From Thermosipho sp. (in: thermotogales) (lineage in GTDB: Bacteria > Thermotogota > Thermotogae > Thermotogales > Fervidobacteriaceae): 64,000 nt of DNA. The stretch is taken from assembly GCA_017656335.1 (NCBI GenBank), contig JACDOA010000001.1:124001-188000 (forward strand), in the 5' to 3' direction. Each line of letters starts with the position of its first letter. The first letter of the stretch is position 1. The notes under the pieces are model-generated. The model searched no databases. It saw nothing but the letters and a program-made list of their open reading frames with translations, and was not told the origin of the DNA. A program made the translations under genes and the position numbers. Below are positions 46,328 to 56,299 of the stretch, one piece after another.

Positions 46328-47989
46328 ATGAAAAGATCTTTTTTACTAGTTTTATTTTTGATTTTTTCTTCAATTTTAAATTCACAAGTTTTCTATTTAA
46401 CTAATGATGGTGTATACAAATCTCTGGAAAAAGTTACTTCTGGAATTTTTAATGATATAGTTACAATTGATAATTTTGTTTATCTGGTAAAAAATAATTC
46501 TATTGTTAATCTCAACACTAATGAGGAAATAAAAATAGAATCCCCAATTTATATTGGTGAAAGGTATTTTTTATCTAATAACAAAATTTATAAGCTTGAA
46601 AATAACAAAATTATATTTTATAAGATAATTCCTAGTGATATTAAAAATGTAATTATATATAAAAACTTTATTATTGGAATTCAATTAGGAAAAATAGTTG
46701 CTCTAAACAACGGAAAAATTATTTGGACAATCGAGCCAACAAGTGAAAATATCATCAAAATCAAACTTAGTAATGGTTATCTGGCCGTTTTCACAAATAA
46801 AGAACTTACAATTTTTGATTTAAATGAACCAATGTACCCTAAGTTCGTAGAAAATTTTTCAAATGTAGATGACTATGAGTATGTTGGATATCATGTATTA
46901 TTATTTAAAAATGAAGTTCTAATTTACGATGAAAGTAAAAAACTTCTTTTTTCAAGAAAAGTTAATGGAAACAAATTAATCTCTGATGATGAAAATGTCT
47001 ACATTGGAAATTACATTATAACAAAAGACTTAAAAATAACTACTTATCCATATATAATTAAAGATGTAGCGGTATTAAAAAATGAAAACATCCCAAAAGG
47101 TGAAATAAAAATCCTTTGGTCATATAACTTGAATCTTGAAATTAAATCAAAACCAGTTGCTTTCAACAATAATTTATATATTGCATCCACGAATGGAAAG
47201 ATAATCTCATTAAACAACGGTAATTTAATTTGGGATTATCGATTACCTTTTATTATTACTGGACATTTAACCATTACAAATGATTCAATTATTGCAACTT
47301 GCTGGGATAATAATATTTATTCATTTAGTTTTGATGGTAAACTTTTATGGAAAGTTCCACTTGATTCCGATGTTACTCTTGGTGTCGCGTGGGATGGAAT
47401 AGAAATTTATGCTCTTTCTGATGATGGTTATTTATATGAATTAAAAGATGGAAAAATTATAAATCAATTTAAGGTTGGAAAATGGCCTATTGCAGGACCT
47501 TTTATTTCTTTATCCGGAAAAGTTTATTCAATCGACGCTATGGGGTACTTATGGATTAACAATAATAAATCTAATTTTATAGGAAAAGTCAAAAATTTAG
47601 CATTTTTTTCTGAAAACCCTGTAATACCTCCTGAAAATTCTTTTGTACTCTTAGATGACTTTGGTAATGAATTCATATTTGAAAAATTCTCAATTATAAA
47701 AAATGGGAAAATAGTGTTTAATTCAAATGATGAAATAATAGACGCTGTTCTTGGAAAAAATAATATATATCTATTAACATCTAATGGTATGATTTATTTT
47801 ATTGATAGAAAAGATTATAAAATAGTTTATTCTAACATATTTGAAGATTCGAAATTTCTTGTTTATGACAATGGTATTCTTTATGTAATTGGAAAAAACA
47901 TTTTTGCAATTTCTACAAACGACATTAATCCTGATTCCTGGTATAGTATCTACAAAGATAGTAAAAACACTTCTTCAATTAACAATTAG
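46328..47989 (+). CDS. Exported beta-propeller protein (PQQ-like repeats)
   Basis: A 553-residue protein with a signal peptide (KRSFLLVLFLIFSSILNSQ) and no membrane anchor beyond it. Several repeats of the PQQ-like type are visible in the second half, for example LYIASTNGKIISLNNGNLIW near 285, IYSFSFDGKLLW near 332 and IYALSDDGYLYELKDG near 358, each closing with a Trp or Gly-Lys-Ile pattern. It probably forms an eight-bladed propeller, outside the membrane. The relation to BamB-type outer membrane assembly factors is possible but not shown. The function is unknown. Confidence 0.75.
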   Translation: MKRSFLLVLFLIFSSILNSQVFYLTNDGVYKSLEKVTSGIFNDIVTIDNFVYLVKNNSIVNLNTNEEIKIESPIYIGERYFLSNNKIYKLENNKIIFYKIIPSDIKNVIIYKNFIIGIQLGKIVALNNGKIIWTIEPTSENIIKIKLSNGYLAVFTNKELTIFDLNEPMYPKFVENFSNVDDYEYVGYHVLLFKNEVLIYDESKKLLFSRKVNGNKLISDDENVYIGNYIITKDLKITTYPYIIKDVAVLKNENIPKGEIKILWSYNLNLEIKSKPVAFNNNLYIASTNGKIISLNNGNLIWDYRLPFIITGHLTITNDSIIATCWDNNIYSFSFDGKLLWKVPLDSDVTLGVAWDGIEIYALSDDGYLYELKDGKIINQFKVGKWPIAGPFISLSGKVYSIDAMGYLWINNNKSNFIGKVKNLAFFSENPVIPPENSFVLLDDFGNEFIFEKFSIIKNGKIVFNSNDEIIDAVLGKNNIYLLTSNGMIYFIDRKDYKIVYSNIFEDSKFLVYDNGILYVIGKNIFAISTNDINPDSWYSIYKDSKNTSSINN

Positions 47990-47997
47990 GTGATAAT

Positions 47998-48588
47998 ATG
48001 TACTTTGTAGACGATGGTTTTCTGACTTCAATTTCTGAATATTCAGTAATTATACCATTGATAGAAGGTAAGTATTTTTTGTTTGAAATGCGCTCTAAAA
48101 ATTTGAAAATACAACCACAAGAAATTTGTTTTCCCGGTGGAAAAATTGAAGAAAATGAAACACCAATTGAAGCTGCTGTTAGAGAATTATACGAAGAATT
48201 AGGAATAAAACCAATAGAAATATTGGGAAAATTAAAAGATTTGATCACCCCATTTAATTTAGTTATACATCCTTTTTTAGCTAAAATTGATCTTTCAAAC
48301 CTAAAATTAAATACAAAAGAAGTAGAATCAATTTTCAAAGTTCCAATTGAAAAATTTGAAAAACCTTTTTTGAAATTTAATACTGAAATCAAGATTGTCC
48401 CACCTGATAATTTCCCATATCATCTAATCCCAAATGGAAAATATTATAATTGGCGTAAAGGAAATTATGAAATTTTATTTTTTAAATATCGTAAAAAAGT
48501 TATCTGGGGAATTACTGCTAGATTAGCTTTTGAAACATGCAGAAAAATAAAAGGAGGTTTTATAAATGAATATCAAAGAACAAATTGA
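47998..48588 (+). CDS. Nudix hydrolase, CoA pyrophosphatase-like
   Basis: It hydrolyses a nucleoside-diphosphate linked to another moiety. The Nudix box fits the consensus GX5EX7REUXEEXGU exactly: GKIEENETPIEAAVRELYEE within residues 48-70, continuing LGI. The FEMRSKNLKIQPQEICFPGGKIEE stretch ahead of it is like the NudL (CoA diphosphatase) UPF0035 motif, in which CFPGG follows a basic helix. 196 residues. It overlaps the M20 peptidase by 23 bases, and that gene's ribosome site lies inside this one. Confidence 0.85.
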   Translation: MYFVDDGFLTSISEYSVIIPLIEGKYFLFEMRSKNLKIQPQEICFPGGKIEENETPIEAAVRELYEELGIKPIEILGKLKDLITPFNLVIHPFLAKIDLSNLKLNTKEVESIFKVPIEKFEKPFLKFNTEIKIVPPDNFPYHLIPNGKYYNWRKGNYEILFFKYRKKVIWGITARLAFETCRKIKGGFINEYQRTN

Positions 48589-49795
48589 GAAAAAAGTTAC
48601 TGAATTAAAACCAGAAATCATTGAATCCATGAAAAAATTTATTTCAATTGATTCCGTAAATCCACGCGCTGGTGGGCCTGGTGAAAAAGAAATTGCTGAA
48701 TTTTTAGGAAATCTGATTAAAAATTGGGGATTTGATGAAATTAAAAGATACGATGCCCCCGATAATGCAGTTCCATATGGTTTCAGACCCAATATAATAG
48801 CAATTTACAAAGGATTAGAAGGTAAAAGAACTATTTGGATTGTTACACACATGGATAAGGTACCAGCTGGAGATTTATCACTTTGGGATAATGATCCCTT
48901 TACACCTGTAGAAAAAGATGGGAAAATATACGGAAGAGGTTCTGAAGATAATGGAGCGTCATTGATTGCTTCTCTTTATGGAGTAAAAACAATAATTGGA
49001 TTAGGAATTACACCAAAAGATAATATTGGTATAGCTTTGGTATCAGATGAAGAGACAGGATCTGATTACGGAATTAAATATCTTATCAAACAAGGAATTT
49101 TTGGAAAAAATGATCTTTTTATTGTACCAGATTCTGGAGAACCTGATGGAAGTTTTATTGAAATTGCAGAAAAATCAATTATGTGGCTAAAAATTACTAC
49201 AAAAGGAAAACAAGCACACGCATCAAGACCTGATATTGCTTTGAATGCTCATCGTTATGGAATGAAATTTGCAATTTTTCTTGATGAATACTTACATAAT
49301 AAATATAATGCTGAAAATAATATCTTTGATTATCCAAAAAGTTCTTTTGAACCCACCAAAAAACTTTCTAATGTTGAAAACATTAATACTATACCAGGTA
49401 CAGATATTCTTTTCTTTGACTGTAGAATTTTACCTGAATATAATATTGAAGAAATCTTTGAAAACATCAAAAAGTTAGCAGATGATTTTTCAAAAAAACA
49501 TAACATTAAAATTGATATTGAAAGGCTACAATTTGAACAAGCTGCTCCACCAACTAATGAAAATTCTGAAATTGTAATAAAATTAAAAAATGCAATTAAA
49601 GAAATGCGAAACATCGAGCCTCGAGTAGGTGGAATTGGCGGGGGCACTTGTGCAGCTTTGATTAGAAAAGAAGGATTACCTGCTGCTGTGTGGGCAACAA
49701 TCGATGAAACTGCGCATCAACCAAATGAATATGTGAAAATTGAAAATTTAATCAATGATACCAAGGTTTATGCATATTTAATCGCTAATTCATAA
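48566..49795 (+). CDS. M20-family metallopeptidase/deacylase
   Basis: A zinc (two-metal) hydrolase of 409 residues. Visible: [13 protein letters not shown] near 28, THMDKVPAG near 93 (first His and catalytic Asp), [13 protein letters not shown] near 124 (bridging Asp), [15 protein letters not shown] near 155 (Glu base and metal Glu), VPDSGEPDG near 189, a dimerisation domain, and [11 protein letters not shown] near the end (last His). It is closer to the DapE/ArgE dipeptidase group than to HipO-type deacetylases. Peptide or acyl-amino-acid substrates are likely. It could supply the missing diaminopimelate deacylation, but that is only a guess. Confidence 0.8.
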   Translation: MNIKEQIEKKVTELKPEIIESMKKFISIDSVNPRAGGPGEKEIAEFLGNLIKNWGFDEIKRYDAPDNAVPYGFRPNIIAIYKGLEGKRTIWIVTHMDKVPAGDLSLWDNDPFTPVEKDGKIYGRGSEDNGASLIASLYGVKTIIGLGITPKDNIGIALVSDEETGSDYGIKYLIKQGIFGKNDLFIVPDSGEPDGSFIEIAEKSIMWLKITTKGKQAHASRPDIALNAHRYGMKFAIFLDEYLHNKYNAENNIFDYPKSSFEPTKKLSNVENINTIPGTDILFFDCRILPEYNIEEIFENIKKLADDFSKKHNIKIDIERLQFEQAAPPTNENSEIVIKLKNAIKEMRNIEPRVGGIGGGTCAALIRKEGLPAAVWATIDETAHQPNEYVKIENLINDTKVYAYLIANS

Positions 49796-49806
49796 GGAGG
49801 GATACT

Positions 49807-51459
49807 ATGAACAGAATAATTAAAGCACCCAGAGGAACGAAATTAAGTTGTAAGTCCTGGCAAACTGAAGCTCCTATGAGAATGTTAATGAATAACTTAG
49901 ATCCAGAAGTTGCTAGAGATCCAGCAAACCTAATTGTTTATGGTGGTACCGGAAAAGCTGCAAGAAACTGGGAGTCTTTTGATAAGATAGTTGAAACACT
50001 GAAAAATCTTGAAATGGATGAAACCTTACTTGTCCAAAGTGGGAAACCTGTTGCCGTTTTTAAAACCAATGAGTGGGCTCCAAGAGTTCTAATTGCCAAT
50101 TCAAATTTGGTCCCTAAATGGGCAAATTGGGAATACTTTAGAGAACTTGAAAAAAGAGGATTGATTATGTATGGCCAAATGACAGCTGGGAGCTGGATTT
50201 ATATTGGAACTCAAGGAATTTTACAGGGAACATATGAAACATTTTTTGCAGTAGCCAAAAAGTATTTTAATGGTTCATTAAAAGGCAAATGGGTTTTAAC
50301 AGCTGGTTTGGGTGAAATGGGTGGTGCACAACCACTTGCAGTTACTTTAAATGATGGAGTTGTTTTAGCAGTAGAAATCGATAAACGTATGATTGAAAGA
50401 AGGATTAAAACAGGATATCTTGATACCTGGACCGATAATCTTGATGAAGCAATTAAGTTAGTCCAAGAGGCTGTAAAAAATGAAAAACCACTATCCATTG
50501 GATTACTTGCTAATGCTGCTGATGTACATCCAGAATTAGCGAAGAGAAACATAATCCCTGACATTGTTACTGACCAGACTGCCGCTCATGATCCACTCAA
50601 TGGTTACATTCCTGGTGGTATGACTTATGAAGAAGCAATTAAACTAAGAAATGAAAATCCTCAAAAATACATGGAATTAGTTTATGAAAGTGTTGCAAAA
50701 CATATAAATGCAATACTTGAAATGCAAAAACATGGCGCAAAAGTTTTTGAATACGGAAACAACATTAGACGTCTTGCATATGATCATGGGGTAAAAGATG
50801 CATTCAATATACCTGGTTATGTTCCAGAATATATTCGAGATCTTTTCTCAGAGGGAAAAGGACCCTTTAGATGGGTTGCTTTATCTGGAAATCCTGAAGA
50901 TATTTATAAAACCGATAAAAGGGTTCTTGAACTTTTCCCATATGATGAACATTTAAAAAAATGGATTGAACTTGCTCAAAAAAAGGTGAATTGGCAAGGA
51001 TTACCATCAAGAATCTGCTGGCTTGGTCAAGGTGAAAGGGCAGAATTTGGCCTTGCAATAAACGAAATGGTTAAAAAAGGTGAACTAGAAGCTCCTATAG
51101 TAATTGGTAGAGATCACCATGATACAGGCTCAGTTGCTAGTCCATATAGAGAAACTGAAGCCATGAAAGACGGAAGTGATGCAATTGCAGATTGGCCAAT
51201 TTTAAACGCTATGCTAAATGTGGCAAGTGGTGCCACATGGGTATCATTCCATCATGGTGGTGGAGTTGGAATTGGATATTCCTTGCATGCTGGTATGGTA
51301 ATAGTTGCAGATGGTACTTCTCTTGCTCAGAAAAAACTTGAAAGAGTCCTTACAAACGATGTTGGACTTGGAGTTGTAAGGCATGCAGATGCAGGATATG
51401 AAATAGCCATTCATACTGCTAAAAAACACAATTTAAAAATTCCATGGCTTAATAAGTAG
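49807..51459 (+). CDS. hutU: Urocanate hydratase
   Basis: It converts urocanate to imidazolonepropionate, the second step of histidine breakdown, using tightly bound NAD. The 550 residues begin [20 protein letters not shown], with [11 protein letters not shown] near 40, [16 protein letters not shown] near 120, the NAD loop [15 protein letters not shown] near 165, a conserved Cys in [18 protein letters not shown] near 402, and [18 protein letters not shown] near 435. AAGGAGGG precedes the ATG. No hutH, hutI or hutG neighbour is in this window. Confidence 0.95.
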   Translation: MNRIIKAPRGTKLSCKSWQTEAPMRMLMNNLDPEVARDPANLIVYGGTGKAARNWESFDKIVETLKNLEMDETLLVQSGKPVAVFKTNEWAPRVLIANSNLVPKWANWEYFRELEKRGLIMYGQMTAGSWIYIGTQGILQGTYETFFAVAKKYFNGSLKGKWVLTAGLGEMGGAQPLAVTLNDGVVLAVEIDKRMIERRIKTGYLDTWTDNLDEAIKLVQEAVKNEKPLSIGLLANAADVHPELAKRNIIPDIVTDQTAAHDPLNGYIPGGMTYEEAIKLRNENPQKYMELVYESVAKHINAILEMQKHGAKVFEYGNNIRRLAYDHGVKDAFNIPGYVPEYIRDLFSEGKGPFRWVALSGNPEDIYKTDKRVLELFPYDEHLKKWIELAQKKVNWQGLPSRICWLGQGERAEFGLAINEMVKKGELEAPIVIGRDHHDTGSVASPYRETEAMKDGSDAIADWPILNAMLNVASGATWVSFHHGGGVGIGYSLHAGMVIVADGTSLAQKKLERVLTNDVGLGVVRHADAGYEIAIHTAKKHNLKIPWLNK

Positions 51460-51495
51460 ACAAGAAATATTTCTTGAGTATTTTATAATTAATAC

Positions 51496-51522
51496 AAAAC
51501 TCCAGCTTAAAGCTGGAGTTTT
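51496..51522. terminator. Bidirectional terminator between hutU and the BMP operon
   Basis: Hairpin AAAACTCCAGCTT / AAGCTGGAGTTTT with a one-base centre, followed by TTTTG. It lies between the converging ends of hutU (+) and the last permease gene (-). Confidence 0.85.
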
Positions 51523-51551
51523 GTTATATAGAAAATCTTTAAATTATTAAA

Positions 51552-52511
51552 CTATGCTTCTTTTTCATAAGGCACACCATCAGCTTTAGGGACGTGCGAT
51601 TTTCCAACAAATCCAGCAACAACTATTATAGTTAATATAAATGGTATCATATCAAATAATGGTTTTACTGTGGCTGAAACATGTATCAATGAACTACTTT
51701 GCATTTGATTTGCAAAAGCACTTGAAGCTCCAAAAAGTAAACTAGCTAACATTGCACCAACAGGATTGTAATTTCCCAAAATCATTGCTGCTAATGCAAT
51801 GAATCCTCTTCCACCTGACATTAACTCTCTAAAATGACCTACTTCTCCCACACTTAAATATGCTCCAGCAAGACCAGCCCAAACACCACTCATTAATACT
51901 CCAAAATATCTGATTCCATAAACGTTTATACCAAGTGTATCAGCTGCTTCTGGATTTTCACCAACTGACCTCATCCTAAGACCTAGTTTTGTTTTGTAAA
52001 TTAACCACCAAGAAAAAGCAACTGCTGCAAATGCCATATATACAAAAGGACTCGTTTCACCTATTATTTTACCTAAAAACGGAATATCAGCAAGTCCAGG
52101 AATTCTAAGTTCTTCAACTTTTCCAACAAAGTCAGTCTGGCCAGGTTTACCAAATATAGGTTCCATCAAAAAACCAGTAATACCTTGTGCAATTAAAATC
52201 AATGCTGTGCCCAAAACAACTTGATTTCCAGCCCATTTAATACTCCCCCAAGCATGAAACCAAGCAAGAGCTACTCCAGAAACAACTGCCATGAAAACAC
52301 CTATCCAAACATTACCAGTCAACCATGTGAAAACTACCGAAGTAAAAGCCCCAAGAAGCATTATACCTTCCAAAGCAATATTAACAACACCAGTAATTTC
52401 ACTATAAACACCACCTAATGAAGCAAAAATTAATGGAGTAGCTGCAGTTAAGGTAATTTTGTAAAAAAGAGGATTAATAAAAACAAGAAAAATAGCTTCT
52501 AAAACTCTCAT
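51552..52511 (-). CDS. ABC transporter permease, BMP/nucleoside type (second permease)
   Basis: An inner-membrane protein of 319 residues with about eight hydrophobic segments, of the branched-chain amino acid/simple sugar permease fold (BPD_transp_2). GGVYSEITGVVNIALEGIMLLGA near residue 34-56, and GENPEAADTLGINVYGIR near 190 are typical of the NupQ/RfuD-like partner permease. The ATG overlaps the first permease by 4 bases. It is the last gene of the importer operon and ends at a terminator. Confidence 0.9.
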   Translation of the reverse strand: MRVLEAIFLVFINPLFYKITLTAATPLIFASLGGVYSEITGVVNIALEGIMLLGAFTSVVFTWLTGNVWIGVFMAVVSGVALAWFHAWGSIKWAGNQVVLGTALILIAQGITGFLMEPIFGKPGQTDFVGKVEELRIPGLADIPFLGKIIGETSPFVYMAFAAVAFSWWLIYKTKLGLRMRSVGENPEAADTLGINVYGIRYFGVLMSGVWAGLAGAYLSVGEVGHFRELMSGGRGFIALAAMILGNYNPVGAMLASLLFGASSAFANQMQSSSLIHVSATVKPLFDMIPFILTIIVVAGFVGKSHVPKADGVPYEKEA

Positions 52512-53542
52512 TTCTCCACCCTCTTTCTGATCATAATAGTGCGGACAATTCTATCTGCTGCTACAAGAAATATAACAATACCTTGAATAATCATAACCAT
52601 ATGTTTTGGAACACCAATAAATTGCATTTCATTACTCCCAGTTCTTAATGCTCCTATAAGAAACGCTGCAAATATGATTCCTATGGGATTATTCTGACCA
52701 ATCAAAGCAATACTAATTCCGTCAAATCCCTTACCACCTGATAGTTCGCCTAGAAATCTATGATGAACACCCATCAATTCAGTTGCACCAGCAAGACCAG
52801 CTAAAGCACCGCTAATAGCCATTGCTAGAACAATATTTTTCCCAACTGAAATTCCTCCATATTCTGCTGCATAAGGATTAAAACCAACTGCTTTAACTTC
52901 ATAACCTGTAGTAGTTTTATTTAATAAAATATACATAAAAATAGCAGCAATTATTGCAATTATTATTCCTGCACTCATCTCAATTGCTCCTACTTTCATT
53001 AATACCGGTAATTGACAAGAATCAGATATTTCAGGACTTTTGGGAGTTCCTGAACCAACTTTTAAAGGTCCAGTTACCATATACGATGCAAAATAAGTAG
53101 CTATCCAGTTAAGCATGATCGTGGTAACAACTTCATGAGCACCGGTTTTAGCTTTCAAAAATCCTGCTATAGCAGCGTATCCTGCTCCTACAGACATCGC
53201 AATCAAAATAGTCAAAGGAATTGCAAGTAAAGGGGGAAGTGACCCAAAGTTACTTGCAAAAGTAGCTGCAATTAAAGCTCCCATTACCATCTGACCTTCA
53301 GCACCAATATTAAAAACTCCTGCTCTAAAACCAAAACCAACAGCTAAACCTGTAAGAATTAAAGGAGTTGTTTTTATAACAGTATCAGCTATTGCTTGCT
53401 TTGAACCAAAAGAACCTTTTATTAGAGCTCCATAAGCATCTATTGGATTTTTCCCTATTAGTAAAATAATAACAGTAGAAATTGCAAGTGCAATCAAAAC
53501 AGATACTACCGGAACGAGTATAGCCATAACTTTTTTATTCAT
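52508..53542 (-). CDS. ABC transporter permease, BMP/nucleoside type (first permease)
   Basis: 344 residues, with about eight to ten hydrophobic segments. GFRAGVFNIGAEGQMVMGALIAA near 70 is the signature of this permease group, and GFNPYAAEYGGISVGKN near 220 the coupling loop that contacts the ATPase. With the partner permease it forms the transmembrane heterodimer of a BmpA-type importer (nucleosides such as guanosine in characterised systems). GGAGGGG precedes the ATG, two bases after the ATPase stop. Confidence 0.9.
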   Translation of the reverse strand: MNKKVMAILVPVVSVLIALAISTVIILLIGKNPIDAYGALIKGSFGSKQAIADTVIKTTPLILTGLAVGFGFRAGVFNIGAEGQMVMGALIAATFASNFGSLPPLLAIPLTILIAMSVGAGYAAIAGFLKAKTGAHEVVTTIMLNWIATYFASYMVTGPLKVGSGTPKSPEISDSCQLPVLMKVGAIEMSAGIIIAIIAAIFMYILLNKTTTGYEVKAVGFNPYAAEYGGISVGKNIVLAMAISGALAGLAGATELMGVHHRFLGELSGGKGFDGISIALIGQNNPIGIIFAAFLIGALRTGSNEMQFIGVPKHMVMIIQGIVIFLVAADRIVRTIMIRKRVEK

Positions 53543-53544
53543 TC

Positions 53545-55068
53545 TTATCCCCTCCGTGCTTCTTCAATTCTATGTCCTGTCATCATTAAACCAACTTCTT
53601 CAATAGTAGTTTCTTCTGGCTTCACTTCTCCCATAATCTCGCCTTCATACATTACAAGTATTCTATCGCTTAAAGAAAAAATTTCTTCTAATTCCATTGA
53701 AATTAATAATATACCTACATCAAGGCTTCTCATCTTTAATATTTGTTTATGAATAAATTCAATTGCTCCTACATCCAAACCACGAGTGGGTTGAGCAACA
53801 ACTAAAAATTTTGGATTTGTTCTTATCTCTCTTCCAACAACCAGTTTTTGTTGATTTCCACCCGAAAAATTGCCACCTAAATGATCAATTTTTCTTGGCC
53901 TAACATCAAATTCTTCCATTAAATCTTCACTATATTTAAATATATTATTATGATTTAAAAACGCCCCATTAGCAAAAGGATTTCTATAATGTTGCCCTAA
54001 AATAATATTATAATAAGCTTCAAATTCTTCAATTAAACCATGTTTTAACCTATCTTCAGGTATATGAGACATTCCAAGTTCCCTTAATTGTCTAGGAGTA
54101 AAACCAGCAACCTCTTTACCTTCAAAATAAATGTGTCCACTTTCAATTTTTCTTAACCCAGTAATTGCCTCAACTAATTCAGTTTGGCCATTGCCAGCAA
54201 CTCCGGCAATACCTACTATCTCTCCCTTTCTTACGTTAAAAGAAACATCATTTACTGCAGTTAATCCTCTATTATCTTTTACTACTAAATCTTTTATCTC
54301 AAAAATAACATCTTTAGGTTCATGAGGCTCTTTACTGACCCTTAATACAACATCTCTTCCAACCATATGCCTTGCAATTTCTTTTGGATTGGTTTTCGAA
54401 GTTTCAAGTTCACCTGTAACCTTTCCTAATCTCATTACTGTAATCCTGTTACTAATTTCCATAACCTCGTGCAATTTATGAGAAATAAACAAAATTGTTT
54501 TTCCATCATTTTTAAGCTTTCTCATTATTTCAAATAATTCCTCAACTTCTTGAGGAGTTAAAACTGCTGTTGGCTCATCCAAGATTATTATATTAGCACC
54601 CCTATATAATGTTTTTATAATTTCCACCCTTTGTTGCATTCCAACGGGAATATCTTCAATTTTTGCATCAACATCAACAAATAAACCGTATTTTTCTGAA
54701 AGTTCTTTGACTTCCTGTCTAGCCTTTTTCATATCAAAATTCAAACCCTTAACTGGTTCGGAACCCAAAACCACATTTTCAGCTACTGTTAAAGTATCAA
54801 CCAACATAAAATGCTGGTGTACCATTCCAATTCCAAGCTTTATAGCATCTTTGGGGCCTCTGATTACCACCTTTTCTCCATTTATAAAAATTTCACCTTC
54901 ATCGGGGTGATACAAACCGTAAAGTTGATTCATTAATGTAGATTTTCCTGCACCATTTTCTCCAACTATAGCATGAATTTCACCTTTTTTCACACGTACT
55001 GTTACATGATCATTTGCTAATACTCCGGGAAATCTTTTTACAATATTTACCATCTCCACGGCATACAC
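53545..55068 (-). CDS. ABC transporter ATPase, tandem nucleotide-binding domains (simple sugar/nucleoside type)
   Basis: It powers the importer; about 507 residues contain two ABC domains. The first has Walker A GENGAGKST (36-44), Q-loop MVHQHFML and Walker B IIILDEPTAVLTP, but an unusual signature IPVGMQQRVE. The second has a degenerate Walker A (GVAGNGQTEL) yet a good signature FSGGNQQKLVVGRE and FLVVAQPTRGLDVG. This asymmetry is normal for the family. I chose the GTG at 55068 with GGGAGGAG upstream; an in-frame ATG at 55092 falls before that site, next to the hairpin region. Confidence 0.93.
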   Translation of the reverse strand: MYAVEMVNIVKRFPGVLANDHVTVRVKKGEIHAIVGENGAGKSTLMNQLYGLYHPDEGEIFINGEKVVIRGPKDAIKLGIGMVHQHFMLVDTLTVAENVVLGSEPVKGLNFDMKKARQEVKELSEKYGLFVDVDAKIEDIPVGMQQRVEIIKTLYRGANIIILDEPTAVLTPQEVEELFEIMRKLKNDGKTILFISHKLHEVMEISNRITVMRLGKVTGELETSKTNPKEIARHMVGRDVVLRVSKEPHEPKDVIFEIKDLVVKDNRGLTAVNDVSFNVRKGEIVGIAGVAGNGQTELVEAITGLRKIESGHIYFEGKEVAGFTPRQLRELGMSHIPEDRLKHGLIEEFEAYYNIILGQHYRNPFANGAFLNHNNIFKYSEDLMEEFDVRPRKIDHLGGNFSGGNQQKLVVGREIRTNPKFLVVAQPTRGLDVGAIEFIHKQILKMRSLDVGILLISMELEEIFSLSDRILVMYEGEIMGEVKPEETTIEEVGLMMTGHRIEEARRG

Positions 55069-55090
55069 AATATAACTCCTCCCTTCAAAC

Positions 55091-55158
55091 ATTTTGTCAC
55101 TTTACTAAAGTTAAAACCTTAGTAAAATGACAAAATATGGGGGCAAAATGCCCCCCAA
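55091..55158 (-). promoter_or_regulatory. Two stacked inverted repeats between receptor and ATPase genes
   Basis: Read on the - strand, first GGGGGGCATTTTGCCCCCC (55158-55140), then an 18-base inverted repeat (55136-55119 and 55108-55091) with arms ATTTTGTCATTTTACTAA / TTAGTAAAGTGACAAAAT, one G-T mismatch, and a 10-base loop. No clear T-run follows either. They may hold back transcription into the ATPase and permease genes, or protect the upstream receptor mRNA, a common way to make more receptor than membrane complex. Confidence 0.7.
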
Positions 55159-55170
55159 AATAATCAATCA

Positions 55171-56268
55171 TTAAAATGGAAATTCAATTTTTGGTGTTCT
55201 AAATGAATTCAAACTTTCTTCTGTATCTGGAACAACAAGAGTGCCTCCTTTGATCATTGTAACTAAATATTCTAATTCTGCCAATGTTCTGTTTGAAACT
55301 AAACCTTTTGTATATTTCATTGGACTCATTCTTACACCATTTTCAGCCAATCCAAGTGTGTGAACACCTGGTGTCCATTCACCATTATATGCCCACATCA
55401 CACCCATATAAGATGCAGTATCGACACCCTTCATCGCACTTGCAAGAACAACACCAGGAGCCATATAATCTTGATCTACGTCAACACCCATAGCAAAATA
55501 TCCGCCTTTTTCAAATGCATATTCAATTACCTTTGATAAATCTTCACTTCCAACTAATGCAATCATTTTTTCCTTTGCTGCTTCTATAACACCATTTCCG
55601 CAAGCACCACTAGCATGGAAAATAATGTCAACACCTTCTGCAAATTGTGAAAGGGCTAGGTCTTTACCTTTCTTTGGATCACTAAAATGATTTGTATAAC
55701 CTTTAATAATTGTTACATTAGTTCCATGTAAATCGTTATAAACTTTAACACCAGTTTCAAAACCATATCTGAATCTTTCAACTGGTGGAATTGGAATACC
55801 TCCAATAAAACCAACTTTTCCAACCCTTGTAGTAGCTGCTGCTAGATAACCAACTAAAAATGCAGACTCTTGTTCTTTAAATAAAAATGTTATTACATTT
55901 GGTGGGACAGCTTCTGATGGAGGAGCAATATCAATTCCAGCGAAATATACATCTGGATATTGTTGAGCAACTTGGAATAATGCATCAGTCATCATAAATC
56001 CAACTGCATAGACAATTCCACCATCTGGTTCTTTTTGAACTTCCTCTGCAGCTTTTGAGAGGTTTGAAATATAATCAGCTTGTTCATATGATTGAATAAC
56101 CTTGGCTTCAACTCCCAATTCTTTTACAGCTCTTTGAATACCGGCCCAGGTTCCATCATTAAATGACTTGTCACCTAAACCACCAGTATCTGTTACCATA
56201 ATAGCTTTAAACGAAAATGCTGAAACAACAAACAACACAGCCAACAAAACAATAAGTACTTTTTTCAT
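55171..56268 (-). CDS. BMP-family ABC transporter substrate-binding protein
   Basis: The exported receptor of the importer, 365 residues. A signal peptide KKVLIVLLAVLFVVSAFSF is followed by KAIMVTDTGGLGDKSFNDGTW, the family start with the ligand loop (GLGDKSFN), then QEPDGGIVYAVGF, and YFAGIDIAPP near 108. There is no lipobox Cys, so it is periplasmic rather than a lipoprotein. Known family members bind purine nucleosides (PnrA) or riboflavin, so nucleoside uptake is the best guess. I chose the ATG at 56268, with GGAGGG upstream. It follows the unknown membrane protein by 31 bases. Confidence 0.92.
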   Translation of the reverse strand: MKKVLIVLLAVLFVVSAFSFKAIMVTDTGGLGDKSFNDGTWAGIQRAVKELGVEAKVIQSYEQADYISNLSKAAEEVQKEPDGGIVYAVGFMMTDALFQVAQQYPDVYFAGIDIAPPSEAVPPNVITFLFKEQESAFLVGYLAAATTRVGKVGFIGGIPIPPVERFRYGFETGVKVYNDLHGTNVTIIKGYTNHFSDPKKGKDLALSQFAEGVDIIFHASGACGNGVIEAAKEKMIALVGSEDLSKVIEYAFEKGGYFAMGVDVDQDYMAPGVVLASAMKGVDTASYMGVMWAYNGEWTPGVHTLGLAENGVRMSPMKYTKGLVSNRTLAELEYLVTMIKGGTLVVPDTEESLNSFRTPKIEFPF

Positions 56269-56299
56269 AAACTTCCCTCCTTTTGAAAAGTTTAACAAT

